Assembly: GCA_034696485.1 (NCBI GenBank)
Contig: JAQIWT010001070.1
Coordinates: forward strand, 1 to 12,718
Length of the DNA: 12,718 nt
Direction of reading: 5' to 3'
Source: Isohypsibius dastychi
Taxonomy: Eukaryota; Tardigrada; Eutardigrada; Parachela; Isohypsibiidae
In this document: positions 1 through 8,330 of the stretch, piece by piece
Numbering within the stretch: position 1 is the stretch's first letter
Layout: each line of letters opens with the position of its first letter
Program-made: the position numbers and the translations under genes
Notes under the pieces: generated by a model
Seen by the model: only the letters and a program-made list of their open reading frames with translations
Told to the model about the DNA's origin: nothing
The model's database searches: none

Positions 1-178
1 AGTCCCAAATCATCTGTTTCCCTTCGCTGAAATTAAACGTCGTCATTCCATCTGGGCGTTTTCCATCCTCACGGGCTAGTCCGGCAGGCTCTCTGGTCGC
101 TTGCCATCCGGCTGTACATAGCGATCGTTGGATGATGGGTGCAGACTGGCTGAGCTTTTTGGCGCACACGTATTTCAC
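1..178 (-). mobile_element. Retroelement-like ORF fragment, cut by the window edge
   Basis: Read on the minus strand from 178 down to 1, one frame stays open for 59 codons and runs off the window. It contains the string EPAGLAREDGKRPDG followed 15 residues later by WD. Established knowledge, from memory: an E-P-x-G-L-x-R-x-D-G-K-R-P-D-G ... W-D pattern recurs in the C-terminal part of reverse-transcriptase-bearing elements of many animals. The R/K-P-D then D/E spacing resembles a restriction-like endonuclease core. The frame joins directly to esterase copy A at about 178-181, where similarity to the sister copies stops. No terminal repeats, target-site duplication or poly-A tail can be seen, because the other end is outside the window. 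The family is not assigned. The alternative is an unrelated cellular exon. Confidence 0.6.
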
Positions 179-180
179 TG

Positions 181-1621
181 GCTTCTGAATAGCTGATGGT
201 CCCCGTTGTAGCGTACGAAGGATGACCAGCTAAGAAAAGAAATCAGACGTACCATGAATGAGGTGTCAGTTTCGATCAGTCAGTTCAGTCAACTCGCTTG
301 AAAGAATGAATGACGCGTCATTCCTCAGATATCCGCTCACAAAAATGGCATCGCTTTTTGATTGGTTCTTGATAAGATCAAGTGGATCGCCTTTGATATA
401 ATATCCATCTATAACTGGACCAGCTCGAGCAATCTAGAGATATTGTAGTCCAGATGTGAACGACGCAGTGTTACTCAAAGCTAGTTCTTACGTCACGATT
501 CATAAGACTGGACGGTGGTACTAATTTCAGACATGCAAGCATGTCAGCTGATGTTCCATTTTTACAGCCCACAGATTCGGCACGCGCCAGAAAGTTTCGA
601 TAGGCTACGTTCGTGTATTCACCCCAATATGCCAGAAGCGATCCGCTCATTGCAACTGCACTTTTGATCTGCGCTGGAGAGCCATCCATCCGTTAACCTT
701 TTATCATTGAATTTTGATAGTATTCGGTACATTTACCTCGGATGTTTTCGTCCAAGAAAAGTGCAGAAACCAGAGCCTCACCTGCGCTGTGACCAATAAT
801 GGTGATCTTTTCTGGGTCTCCACCAAAATGTTCGATGTTAGCTCGTGTCCATCTCAAAGCGATTTTAATGTCACCGATTGCCCAGTTGCCTTTCGCAGTG
901 TCGTTTCCTGTACTCAGAAATCCTGAAAGATGGTTTTCTTCGTAATTGGCTGAAGCAATATGCGCACTGCACTGACCTAGAACTCCTAATCTGTAGTTGA
1001 TGGTAACAATGATTACATTCAAATCCGCTGATAAGGAAGTCGAGTTATACAGATCTTTATCCCCAACTGCACGCAGAACCAAGTGAATTAGTACGGGAAG
1101 CTACGTTTTCAACAGGGACTATGAAGTTCGCCTTACTAAAGAATCCGCCACCGTGGATGAAAAAAAAACCGGGAATACCTGGCGCGATTCGTTTGTGGCA
1201 AGTGGAGGCACGTAGATATCCAAGTACAGACAATCTTCGCTCATCGGCAAATTGCGAACTGGGAATTCAAAACCAAAGAATGTGACTGGAAGTTGGGGAC
1301 ACGCAAATCCGCCTCTCGGATGGCTGGAGTTCGACAGATAATTAAAGTCCGTATTGATGGTCGAATGCTGTTTGGTGCGAGTTTTTGGCGGGTAAATTGT
1401 AACAGTTGCAAGGTAAAGCAACTTACCTCGAATCGCTTCGAGTTTCCGTACTTGATCCCATAATAAACATATCCCCGATCCCCTTCTTTGAGCTCAAACG
1501 GAATTCCGGTGAAATTCATGCGGGTACCGATGTTAACAAAGCCTTTTGCTAACTGGCTGACGTCAGCGTTGCCCCTAGCGGAGGTCAACCACAACAAAAA
1601 CCAGAAAACACCGTGAAGCAT
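181..1621 (-). pseudogene. Carboxylesterase copy A, decayed and 3'-truncated
   Basis: This is the third and most damaged member of the cholinesterase-type array. The exons, placed by comparison with copies B and C, are 1621-1427, 1367-1137, 1066-977, 922-737, 673-492, 433-298 and 229 to about 181. Exon 1 has a signal peptide (MLHGVFWFLLWLTSARG). Exon 2 has SEDCLYLD and HGGG, and exon 4 has the nucleophile motif GHSAG. Damage seen: exon 2 is 231 nt against 232 in B and C, and a run of nine T (1160-1168) just before HGGG puts the frame out by one. The residue after GHSAG is Glu instead of Gly. The intron after exon 6 starts with GC (GCGAGT). After the SEA of exon 7 the sequence passes into a retroelement-like frame, so exons 8-10, including the catalytic His, are absent. 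A homopolymer sequencing error could explain the frameshift, but not the lost 3' half. Confidence 0.85.
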
Positions 1622-1657
1622 TCTGTTTGTTACGTTGCTGAATACTCACAACGTAGA

Positions 1658-1669
1658 GCGATGAAGAAT
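1658..1669 (-). promoter_or_regulatory. Conserved 5'-leader block of copy A
   Basis: In minus-strand sense the sequence ATTCTTCATCGC lies about 37 bp upstream of the start codon. The same 12 bases occur upstream of copy B (4609-4620) and copy C (8224-8235) at nearly the same distance. It probably marks the leader or the transcription start region. An AACAG directly before the ATG in all three copies also resembles a 3' splice site, so a leader intron or trans-splicing is possible but unproven. Confidence 0.45.
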
Positions 1670-1737
1670 GAACTTGGCCCGTTTAGATAATTACTTTGAT
1701 GAAAGTATGTTGTGTATCGGACTGTATCCTGCTCGGG

Positions 1738-1778
1738 ACTTTGACCTCCCGAACGTCATATGAGAGACCATGGCTTGC
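1738..1778 (-). promoter_or_regulatory. Conserved upstream box of copy A (AGGTCAAAGTC, CCATGG)
   Basis: This block sits 117 bp upstream of the copy A start codon and is shared with B (4679-4719) and C (8289-8330). In minus sense it contains CCATGG and then AGGTCAAAGTC. The second string resembles the HNF4-type nuclear-receptor element (AGGTCA half-site, CAAAGTCC core). Similarity between A and B continues upstream to about 1860/4830, with a 20-nt length difference that is not a multiple of three, which argues against coding. Function is inferred only from conservation and position. Confidence 0.5.
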
Positions 1779-1869
1779 AAGACACAGAAAAGCATTCTCG
1801 TCCAGTCGAGGGATTTGCGACCTTGTCACCATACCATTTACTACTCCGAGAAGAAGCGACCAACACATT

Positions 1870-2312
1870 ACTCGTATCTTTATACAGAGCCTTGGGAAGT
1901 ACGGATCCCTGGGAAGAAATTCACCTGCTTGACGCGAAATGATGCTTCATTGACGACACTGCTGTTCTGTACAACTTGGCTGGATGGTAGTATTTCTTGG
2001 TGTTATTCTTCCAAATCATTACATTATTTTATATCAATTTGCTGGTTATTGGTGTTATTGAACAGTTATAGCAACATCAGAACTGCTATTTACGTCCAGT
2101 TCATTCCAAGTTTTTCATTCTGTAACATGAGATCACAACGGACGCGGTGATTTGAGAAACATGTGTTGATTTTCATTACATTAGGTAGGTCAAATTTGAT
2201 TGCGAAGGTGATTGCACTGAAGATGATAAAACCGGCTGAGCTCAACTTCCAGGCTTCATTTACTAATTCATTTACTTTATTTACTAGTAATTTGACTAAG
2301 CACAACGTCGCC
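1870..2312. other. Gene-free spacer between copies A and B
   Basis: This AT-rich stretch lies between the upstream region of copy A and the 3' flank of copy B. The open frames on both strands (for example 2090-2374 minus, hydrophobic in part) match nothing I recognise and have no splice partners or conserved counterpart in the other spacers. A TTTATT near 2277, AATAAA in minus sense, could serve as the poly(A) signal of copy B, about 180 bp past its stop codon. I see no RNA gene or mobile element. Confidence 0.5.
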
Positions 2313-2557
2313 AATAAAACAAATTGGGAATTAAATCCGGATAGCGGTATAATCTGAAATGCGGTATGGCTCAATATTCACAACATCAATGGCTTTTTAT
2401 CACTCCTTCAGATTCTACGAGCTACACTTGACGTAGCGAAAATCCTACCCAAAACTAGAGAAATGCGGATTCGTTGGCCGCATAGGAATCCCAGCGGCCG
2501 TTTTGACCCAAGACATTTCGAGTGCTCAAAGCTTCAAACGGCGTAATGCTCGGCTGA
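2313..2557 (-). repeat. Last exon and 3' flank of copy B, matched at 12325-12558
   Basis: The last exon of copy B and the sequence after its stop codon resemble the segment at 12325-12558 over about 240 bp. Shared strings include CGGTATAATCT and TTTTTATCACTCCTTC (plus sense) and the exon part encoding NGRWDSYAAN. The 3' flank of copy C shows no such match. B and the stray exon therefore come from a more recent common duplication than B and C do, or from gene conversion. The outer edge near 2313 is approximate because similarity fades. Confidence 0.75.
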
Positions 2558-4572
2558 CTGAAAAGAAATATTCGTTGAGAGAATACGATAATTCATGCAT
2601 TTTTGTATTGTTGAAAATTTACACCACGATACCTGTTATGTGCCAGCTCACGGAAGAAATTTCTAAAAGATGAGCTGACGTCTTCGCTTATGGTTGTATT
2701 CGGCATGAATATGTCCTCGAGGCCGTTTCTGAACAGCAGCAAAATATCCAAAGAATGAAAAGCCCCTAGGTGAGAATTCGTTGTGACAAACACCGGGGGT
2801 TCAGCTATCAGAGTTACCAAAACCACGGAAACCGGGATCATAGGATATCTCATAGTGATAGTTGGGGCTCTCATTGGAAAAAGGTCGCTGCGCGTACGCT
2901 GCGCTTTCCCTTAACGTCGGATAAGAAAACATGTGGGCTGTGGCAATCTGTTCACAACTCAGTGATCAGATATGAACCACTCAATAAGCTTGTATACCTT
3001 GTAAATCTTTTGCTTAAGAGGCACTCCCGTGTCCGTTTTTGAGATATTGTAGAACTCCAGAATTCCAGTCAAACAGCTTTCGAGGTGTACAGGATACGCA
3101 CGTGTACAAATAAAATGTTTGGTCATTTCTCGAGCTTCTGTATAGTTCATTGCTTCCAGTACGGTACGCGAAAGATGACCAGCAAAACCAGAATTCAAAT
3201 GACCAGAATTCAAAAGTTAAAACTGACCCACGATAAAGAACGTAGGACGCATCATCTCTCAAGTATCCGCTCACAAAAATGGCTTTGCTTTTTGATTGAT
3301 TCATGATAAGATCAAGTGGATCCCCTTTGATATGGTATCCATCGATAACTGGACCAGCTCGAGGAATCTAGACATATTGTAGTCCAGATGTGAACGACGC
3401 AGTTTTATTCAAAGAAAGTAAGTTCTCACGTCACGATTCATAAGACTGGACGGTGGTACTAATTTCAGACATGCAAGCATGTCAGCTAATGTCCCATTTT
3501 CGCAGCCAACAGACTCGGCACGCTCCAGAAAGTTTCGATAGGCTACGTTCGTGTGGTCAGCCCAGTATGCCAGAAGTGATCCGCTCATCGCAACTGCACC
3601 TTTGATCTGCGCTGAAAGACCACACATCAATCATTTGTAGTTTTTTATAATTGAATTCGGAAAGGTCTCTGTACAATTACCTCGGATGTTCTCGTCCAAG
3701 AAAAGTGCTGAAACAAGAGCTCCGCCAGCACTCTGACCAAAAATGATTATCTGCGCTGGGTCTCCCCCGAAATGTCCGATATTGGCCCGTGTCCATTTCA
3801 ATGCAGTTTTGATGTCACCGATTCCCCAGTTGCCCTTTGCAGTGTCGTCTCCTGTACTTAAGAACCCTGAAAGGCGGCTGTGTTCCGAATAGGTTACAGC
3901 AGTCTATGAGCAGTACTGTACACTGACCTAAATCCCCCAATCTGTAATTGATGGTAACAACAATCGTTTTCAGATCCGCTGATAAGGAAGTGGAGTTGTA
4001 TAGATCCTTATCCCCAGCTGCACGCAGAACCAAGGTAATGAGCAAGAAAAGCTACATCTTCAACAGGAATCATGAAGTGCGCTTTACCAAAGAATCCACC
4101 ACCGTGAATGAAGAACAAAACTGGGATTAGCTGAGACGATCCGTTTGTGGAAAGTGAAGGCACGTAGACATCCAAGTACAGACAATCTTCGCTCATGGAC
4201 AAATTGCGAACAGGGAATTCAGAGCCAAGGGATATCAGCGGAATTTGCTGACACACAAATCCGCCTCTGGGGTGGCTTGAGTTCGACAGGTAACCGAAGT
4301 CCGTATTGATGGTCGAATGCTGTTTGGCGCAACCTTTTTTTGGTAAGTGCTAACAGTTGCAAGGTAAAGCAACTTACCTCGAATCTCTTCGAGTTTCCGT
4401 ACTTGATCCCATAATAAACATATCCCCGCTCCCCTTCTTTGAGCTCAAACGGAATTCCGGTGAAATTCATGCGGGTACCGATATTTACAAAGCCTTTTGA
4501 TAACTGGCCGACGTCACTGTTGCCCCTAGCGGAGATCAACCACAAGGAAAACCAGAAAAGACCTTGAAGCAT
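2455..4572 (-). CDS. Carboxylesterase copy B, ten exons, about 523 residues
   Basis: Predicted secreted alpha/beta-hydrolase of the cholinesterase/carboxylesterase family (Pfam COesterase), hydrolysing carboxylic esters. The exons are 4572-4378, 4319-4088, 4017-3928, 3866-3681, 3611-3430, 3367-3232, 3182-2998, 2947-2818, 2765-2633 and 2557-2455. Residues 1-17 form a signal peptide. Then come SEDCLYLD, the oxyanion loop HGGG, GQSAGG with Ser218, catalytic-acid motif GYLRDDAS (Asp334) and GAFHSLD (His449). An N-glycosylation sequon (NFTG) and the Cys pair VGCENG...MLACLK fit a secreted protein. The start MLQ is chosen because it aligns with A and C; an in-frame ATG eight codons upstream (4596) is possible. 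Odd points: the exon 7 acceptor is TTG rather than AG, and a CAG-to-TAG change ends the protein about 13 residues before the end implied by the stray exon at 12415. Substrate is unknown. Confidence 0.82.
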
Positions 4573-4608
4573 TCTGTTAGTTATCTTTCTGAACACTCAC
4601 AGCTGAAC

Positions 4609-4620
4609 GCGATGAAGAAT
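4609..4620 (-). promoter_or_regulatory. Conserved 5'-leader block of copy B
   Basis: This is the same ATTCTTCATCGC (minus sense) as before copies A and C, 37 bp upstream of the MLQ start codon. It is followed by GTGAGT and then TAACTAACAG directly before the ATG. That looks like the end of an intron or a trans-splice acceptor, but the span from GTGAGT to AACAG is under 35 nt, too short for a normal intron. Confidence 0.45.
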
Positions 4621-4678
4621 GAGCTTCGCGCTTCGAGACATACTTTTTTGTTGAATGTATGTTCTATATTTTGTCGAG

Positions 4679-4719
4679 ACTTTGACCTGCGTAACTTCAA
4701 ATGAGAGCCCATGGCTTGC
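4679..4719 (-). promoter_or_regulatory. Conserved upstream box of copy B (AGGTCAAAGTC, CCATGG)
   Basis: This is the counterpart of 1738-1778, 107 bp upstream of the start codon. In minus sense it again has AGGTCAAAGTC with CCATGG 30 bp away. The half-site and CCATGG are unchanged from copy A, while the bases between them vary. This is consistent with a transcription-factor site, nuclear-receptor type by motif, though binding is inference. Confidence 0.5.
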
Positions 4720-4859
4720 GAGCAGCGCAACGAAAACAAGTGACACGGAAAAGCATTTTCGTTCCGTCAGGGATTTCACAGAAATGCGACCTGGTCGCCA
4801 TCTACATAGAGAAGAGAAAAAAGGCCCGTTTTTTACATGTAAACGCATTATATGCTGAA

Positions 4860-5964
4860 ATGCAAACGTACAATACCATGCAAAGTCATGCATGACCACT
4901 TACTGACGACCGAATTGAACGTGGCTGCCCTGTGAGGCACGTGTGAGTAAAAAACCCACGCCGAAACAAATATCACCTTTACTCACGTAAAAACAGCACA
5001 GTTCATTCGCTGTTTCCAGTCTTAGCATGCTAAAAACTCAGTTATCAGTCAGGTAGTGTTCAGAAGGAAAAGATAAGTCTTGCGGTAGCTGCATCAAATT
5101 TCGAATTTTCGGCGTGGAGAACGTGTACTTGCGACTGTAGGGTAAGTTGTGGGTTGTCAGTGCGCGAGGTTCCTCATCTCATCTGTATAGATGTCGAACA
5201 AAAAGCAAATGACCGTTGTTTGTAATCTCCACCGGAACAATGCACGTTCTGTCTCCTACAATTCATCGAACAACATCGTCAGCCCTTGCTCAGAGATCTC
5301 AGCGGATTTCAGTTGTCACCTATTTTGTGCCAGTGCGTTCTTCGAAAATTATTCTAGTGTTCCACTTTTCTCCCACCATAATACGCATTCAGGCTTGCTT
5401 CTGTTCTGCACCACAGATGTGGTTCTGCACGTGGACACCACTCAGATTTGGTTATCCTTGTTGACTCAGATGCCAGTCAGTCGTCTTTTGACATCGTTAG
5501 CAGGACGAACAGTGAAATGCATTCCAACAACCTCACACTATTGCTTACTGATCAAATTTTCCTGGAATACAGTAACTACAGTAGAGAATAATGTTTCCGA
5601 ACTATGAATATCAGCTTCGCCTAGTTTGTAAACCGCGGGGGAAAGTAGATGCGCGGCACAGTGTAACCACCAAAGCACGAAACCTTGATGGCTCTACAGA
5701 AGCAGCGGAATTTCAGAAAGCAAATAACACAGCGGATAACAGCGGGTACCACATGTAGTATACGTGACGTGGGTATCAAACTTTATCACTTTTCAAAAAC
5801 TCGGTCCGCTGATCCAGTGAACAAAGAGAGAGGATAGGGAAAATATTTCAAATTCTTCAACAAATTGGCCTGGAAAACGTTGAGGTTTTTAATATCCCTG
5901 CCCTGCGGTGGGGAACAAAAATGAGAACTAAGATCTACTGCAGCATAGCGTAGTATGGCCTCAT
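4860..5964. other. 1.1-kb spacer between copies B and C, no supported gene
   Basis: The longest plus-strand frame (5191-5607, 138 codons) has a composition rich in Ser, Thr, Cys and His, matches no family I know, and lacks a matching acceptor or donor context. The minus strand holds the 3' flank of copy C. A 9-bp inverted repeat lies at 4943-4986. Nothing similar occurs in the A-B spacer, so this stretch is not part of the repeated unit. Confidence 0.5.
4943..4986. repeat. Short inverted repeat, GTGAGTAAA / TTTACTCAC
   Basis: A perfect 9-bp inverted repeat with arms at 4943-4951 and 4978-4986 and a 26-nt loop. It could form a hairpin or be a chance match in AT-rich DNA. No flanking duplication marks it as a small transposon. 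Confidence 0.35.
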
Positions 5965-8185
5965 TCAAGCAACAGGGCTTCTTATTATTTTCCCAACTGC
6001 TGGAATGGAAGCGTTACTATTCGACCGTCCTCCCCAAAGTTCTAGAAATGCGGAATCGTTGGCAGCATGAGAGCTCCAGAAGCCATTTTGATCCAGGACA
6101 TTCCGAGTGCCAGCGAGTTCAAACGGCTTAATGCGGGGCTCACTGAAAACATGCATATTATTGGGAAAATGATCTCTAATGCATTTAGCAATCAACGCAT
6201 TTGTCATGAAACCTGTTATGTGCCAGCTCACGGAAGAAATTTCTAACGGATGCACTGACTTCTTCGCTTATGGTTATATTCGGCATGAATATATCTTCGA
6301 GGCCGTTCCTGAACAACAGCAACAGATCCAGAGAATGGAAAGCCCCTAGACAAGCACTCGTTGTACTGGATTAACTTGAGCTTCCATGTAACAGAGTTAC
6401 CGAAACCGCGGAAGCCGGGATCATAGGCAATCTCGTAGTGATAGTTAGGGATCTCGTTCGAGAAAGGTCGCCGAGCGTGCGCAGCACTTTCCACTAGCGA
6501 AGGATACGAAAACATCTGGGCTGTGGCCACCTGTTCGCAGCTGACTGATTACGTTTCACTAAATCATCAATCACGGGATATTTTGAGAGATCACAGCACC
6601 TTGTAAGTTTTTTGCTTAAGAGCCTCCCCCGTGTCCATTTCTGAGATATTGTAGAACTCCAAGATTCTGTTTAAACAGCTATCCAGTTGTATAGGACACG
6701 CTAGTGTATTCCAAATAAAGTGTTTGACCATTTCTCGAGCTTCTGTATAATTCATTGCTCCCAGTGTTGTATGCGAAGGATGACCAGCAAAAAGAAAAAA
6801 TCATGGAGTAAGGTTCAAGGTTCGGTCAGGTTTGGCCCGGAATTCAAAGTTTGAATTGACTCACTGGAAAGAATATAGGACGCATCGTCTTTCAGGTATC
6901 CGCTCACGAATACGGCATTGCTTTTTGATTGGTTTTTGATGAGATCAATTGGGTCGCCCTTGATGTGATATCCATCAATCACTGGACCAGTTCGGTCAAC
7001 CTGGGTGAAGTTACGATATAAAAGCCACAGTGTTACGTAATGAAGGTTCTGACTTCACGACTCATCAGACTCAACGGTGGTACTAATTTCATGCAAGCCA
7101 CCATGTCATCTGCCGTTCCGTTTTGACAGCCCACAGCTTCGGCACGTGCCAATAAGTTGCCATAGGCATCTTTCGTGGAGTCGCCCCAGTATGCCAGCAG
7201 CGACCCGCTCATTGCAACTGCACCTTTGATCTGCGCTAAAAGCGACCGATTCTCGTTTTATAACCGGTATTCCTCATCAATTAACTAACTGATTTTGAAA
7301 CATGTACCTCGGATGTTTTCGTCCAAAAAAAGTGCAGACACCAGAGCACCACCCGCGCTGTGACCGAAAATGATGATCTTTTCTGGGTCTCCACCAAAAT
7401 GTGCAATATTGGCTCGTGTCCATTCCAGTGCGGTTTTAATGTCGCCAATTGCCCAGTTGCCCCTCAAAGTGTCGTTTCCTGAACTCAGAAATCCTAAAAC
7501 ATGGCTGCACTCCGATATGGCCAAAGCAATATATGAGCGCTGGACCGACCTAGATCTCCTAATCTGTAGTTGATGATGACTACGATTGCTTCAAGATCTG
7601 CTGATAAGGAAGTAGAGTTGTAAAGATCCTTATCACCAACTGCAAGCAGAAGCAAGTGAATCAGTAAGCAAAAGAGACATTCCCGCGATACAGTGTACCT
7701 TACCAATGTATCCGCCACCGTGGACGAAAAGCAAAACTGGGTGGAATAGGAGTGATTTGTTCGTGGACAGTGGGGGCACGTAGATATCCAAGTACAGACA
7801 ATCCTCACTCATTGAGAAATTCCGTGGCGGGAAATCATGGCCAACGTATGTCAGTGGAAGTTGCGGACATACAAATCCGCTTCTTGGATGGCTTGAGTTC
7901 GACAGATAACTGAAGTCCGTATTGACGACCGAATGCTGTTTGGCGTGATATTCCCCCTTGTAGCAGTTAAAAAGTGAACCAGTTTCTTACCTCAAACCGC
8001 CTCGAGTTTCCGTACTTGATTCCATGATAGACGTAACCTTGCTCTCCTGCTTGAGTTTCAAACGGTATCCCCGTAAAACTGAAGTTGGTATTGATCTCAA
8101 CCACACCTGCTACAAATTGATTACAGACAGCGTAACCACAGATGAAACTTATCCCGAACCAGACCCAGAAAACAACCTGATACAT
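5965..8185 (-). CDS. Carboxylesterase copy C, ten exons, about 549 residues
   Basis: This is the best preserved array member, a predicted secreted carboxylesterase/cholinesterase-family hydrolase. The exons are 8185-7991, 7935-7704, 7639-7550, 7493-7308, 7235-7054, 7000-6865, 6787-6600, 6530-6401, 6345-6213 and 6142-5965, all open and in phase. Residues 1-20 form a signal peptide. FVCPQ and SEDCLYLD hold the first Cys pair, and HGGG (about residues 137-140) the oxyanion loop. GHSAGG gives Ser218, GYLKDDAS gives Asp334 and GAFHSLD gives His450, close to the 200/327/440 spacing of Torpedo acetylcholinesterase. The second Cys pair is VGCQNG...MVACMK. Length suits the family (about 530-570). Odd points: the intron before exon 7 ends in TTG, not AG, and the donor after exon 9 is a weak GTTTCA. 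Compared with B, exon 7 has one extra codon and the C-terminal tail is longer. The gene is divergent to the NBAS exons. Substrate is unknown; this is not evidently a true acetylcholinesterase. Confidence 0.85.
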
Positions 8186-8223
8186 TCTCTGTTAATAACG
8201 TCACCGGATTTTCCACCCTGAGC

Positions 8224-8235
8224 GCGATGAAGAAT
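8224..8235 (-). promoter_or_regulatory. Conserved 5'-leader block of copy C
   Basis: ATTCTTCATCGC in minus sense, 39 bp upstream of the copy C start codon and identical to the blocks before A and B although the bases around it differ. Likely leader or initiator region. Confidence 0.45.
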
Positions 8236-8270
8236 AGGCCTGGTTGGTGCGCCGAGTCACGCAGTGTGTT

Positions 8271-8283
8271 GACACAATGTGTC
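8271..8283. promoter_or_regulatory. 13-bp palindrome between copy C and the NBAS exons
   Basis: GACACAATGTGTC is a perfect palindrome around a central A, lying between the conserved leader block and the conserved upstream box of copy C. It is absent from the equivalent places in A and B. It might be a dimeric-factor site in a divergent promoter, or chance. Confidence 0.25.
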
Positions 8284-8288
8284 GGTGC

Positions 8289-8330
8289 ACTCTGACCCTT
8301 TTGGACGCCATATGATAAACCATGGCCTGC
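8289..8330 (-). promoter_or_regulatory. Conserved upstream box of copy C, next to the NBAS start
   Basis: This is the counterpart of the boxes before A and B, 104 bp upstream of the copy C start codon. In minus sense the half-site is AGGGTCAGAGTG, weaker than in A and B, and CCATGG lies 31 bp away. Similarity to the other copies ends at about 8330, just where the NBAS-like reading frame becomes recognisable. It thus marks the edge of the duplicated esterase unit, and it may act in both directions. Confidence 0.45.

Noticed and set aside
1683-1868. Minus-strand frame with ASHGLSYDV, similar to ASHGLSFEV upstream of copy B, as a possible extra 5' coding exon
   Set aside because: The similarity between A and B contains a 20-nt length difference that breaks the frame and no donor connects it to exon 1; better explained as conserved upstream DNA.
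2090-2374. Hydrophobic minus-strand frame that could be a membrane protein
   Set aside because: Overlaps the 3' flank shared by copy B and the stray exon, and matches no family; AT-rich DNA often yields such frames.
2593-2874. A separate esterase fragment between copies A and B
   Set aside because: At first it looked like a stray copy, but the exons at 2947-2818, 2765-2633 and 2557-2455 join in phase with exon 7 of copy B and are its 3' part.
5191-5607. 138-codon plus-strand open frame in the B-C spacer
   Set aside because: No recognised motif, no splice or promoter context, and no counterpart in the other spacer; length is within what chance gives in a 1.1-kb stretch.
7494-7808. Apparent frameshift before HGGG in copy C, as in copy A
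   Set aside because: The open frame there is a wrong frame continued over an intron; exon 2 of copy C is 232 nt and reads through HGGGYI without a break.
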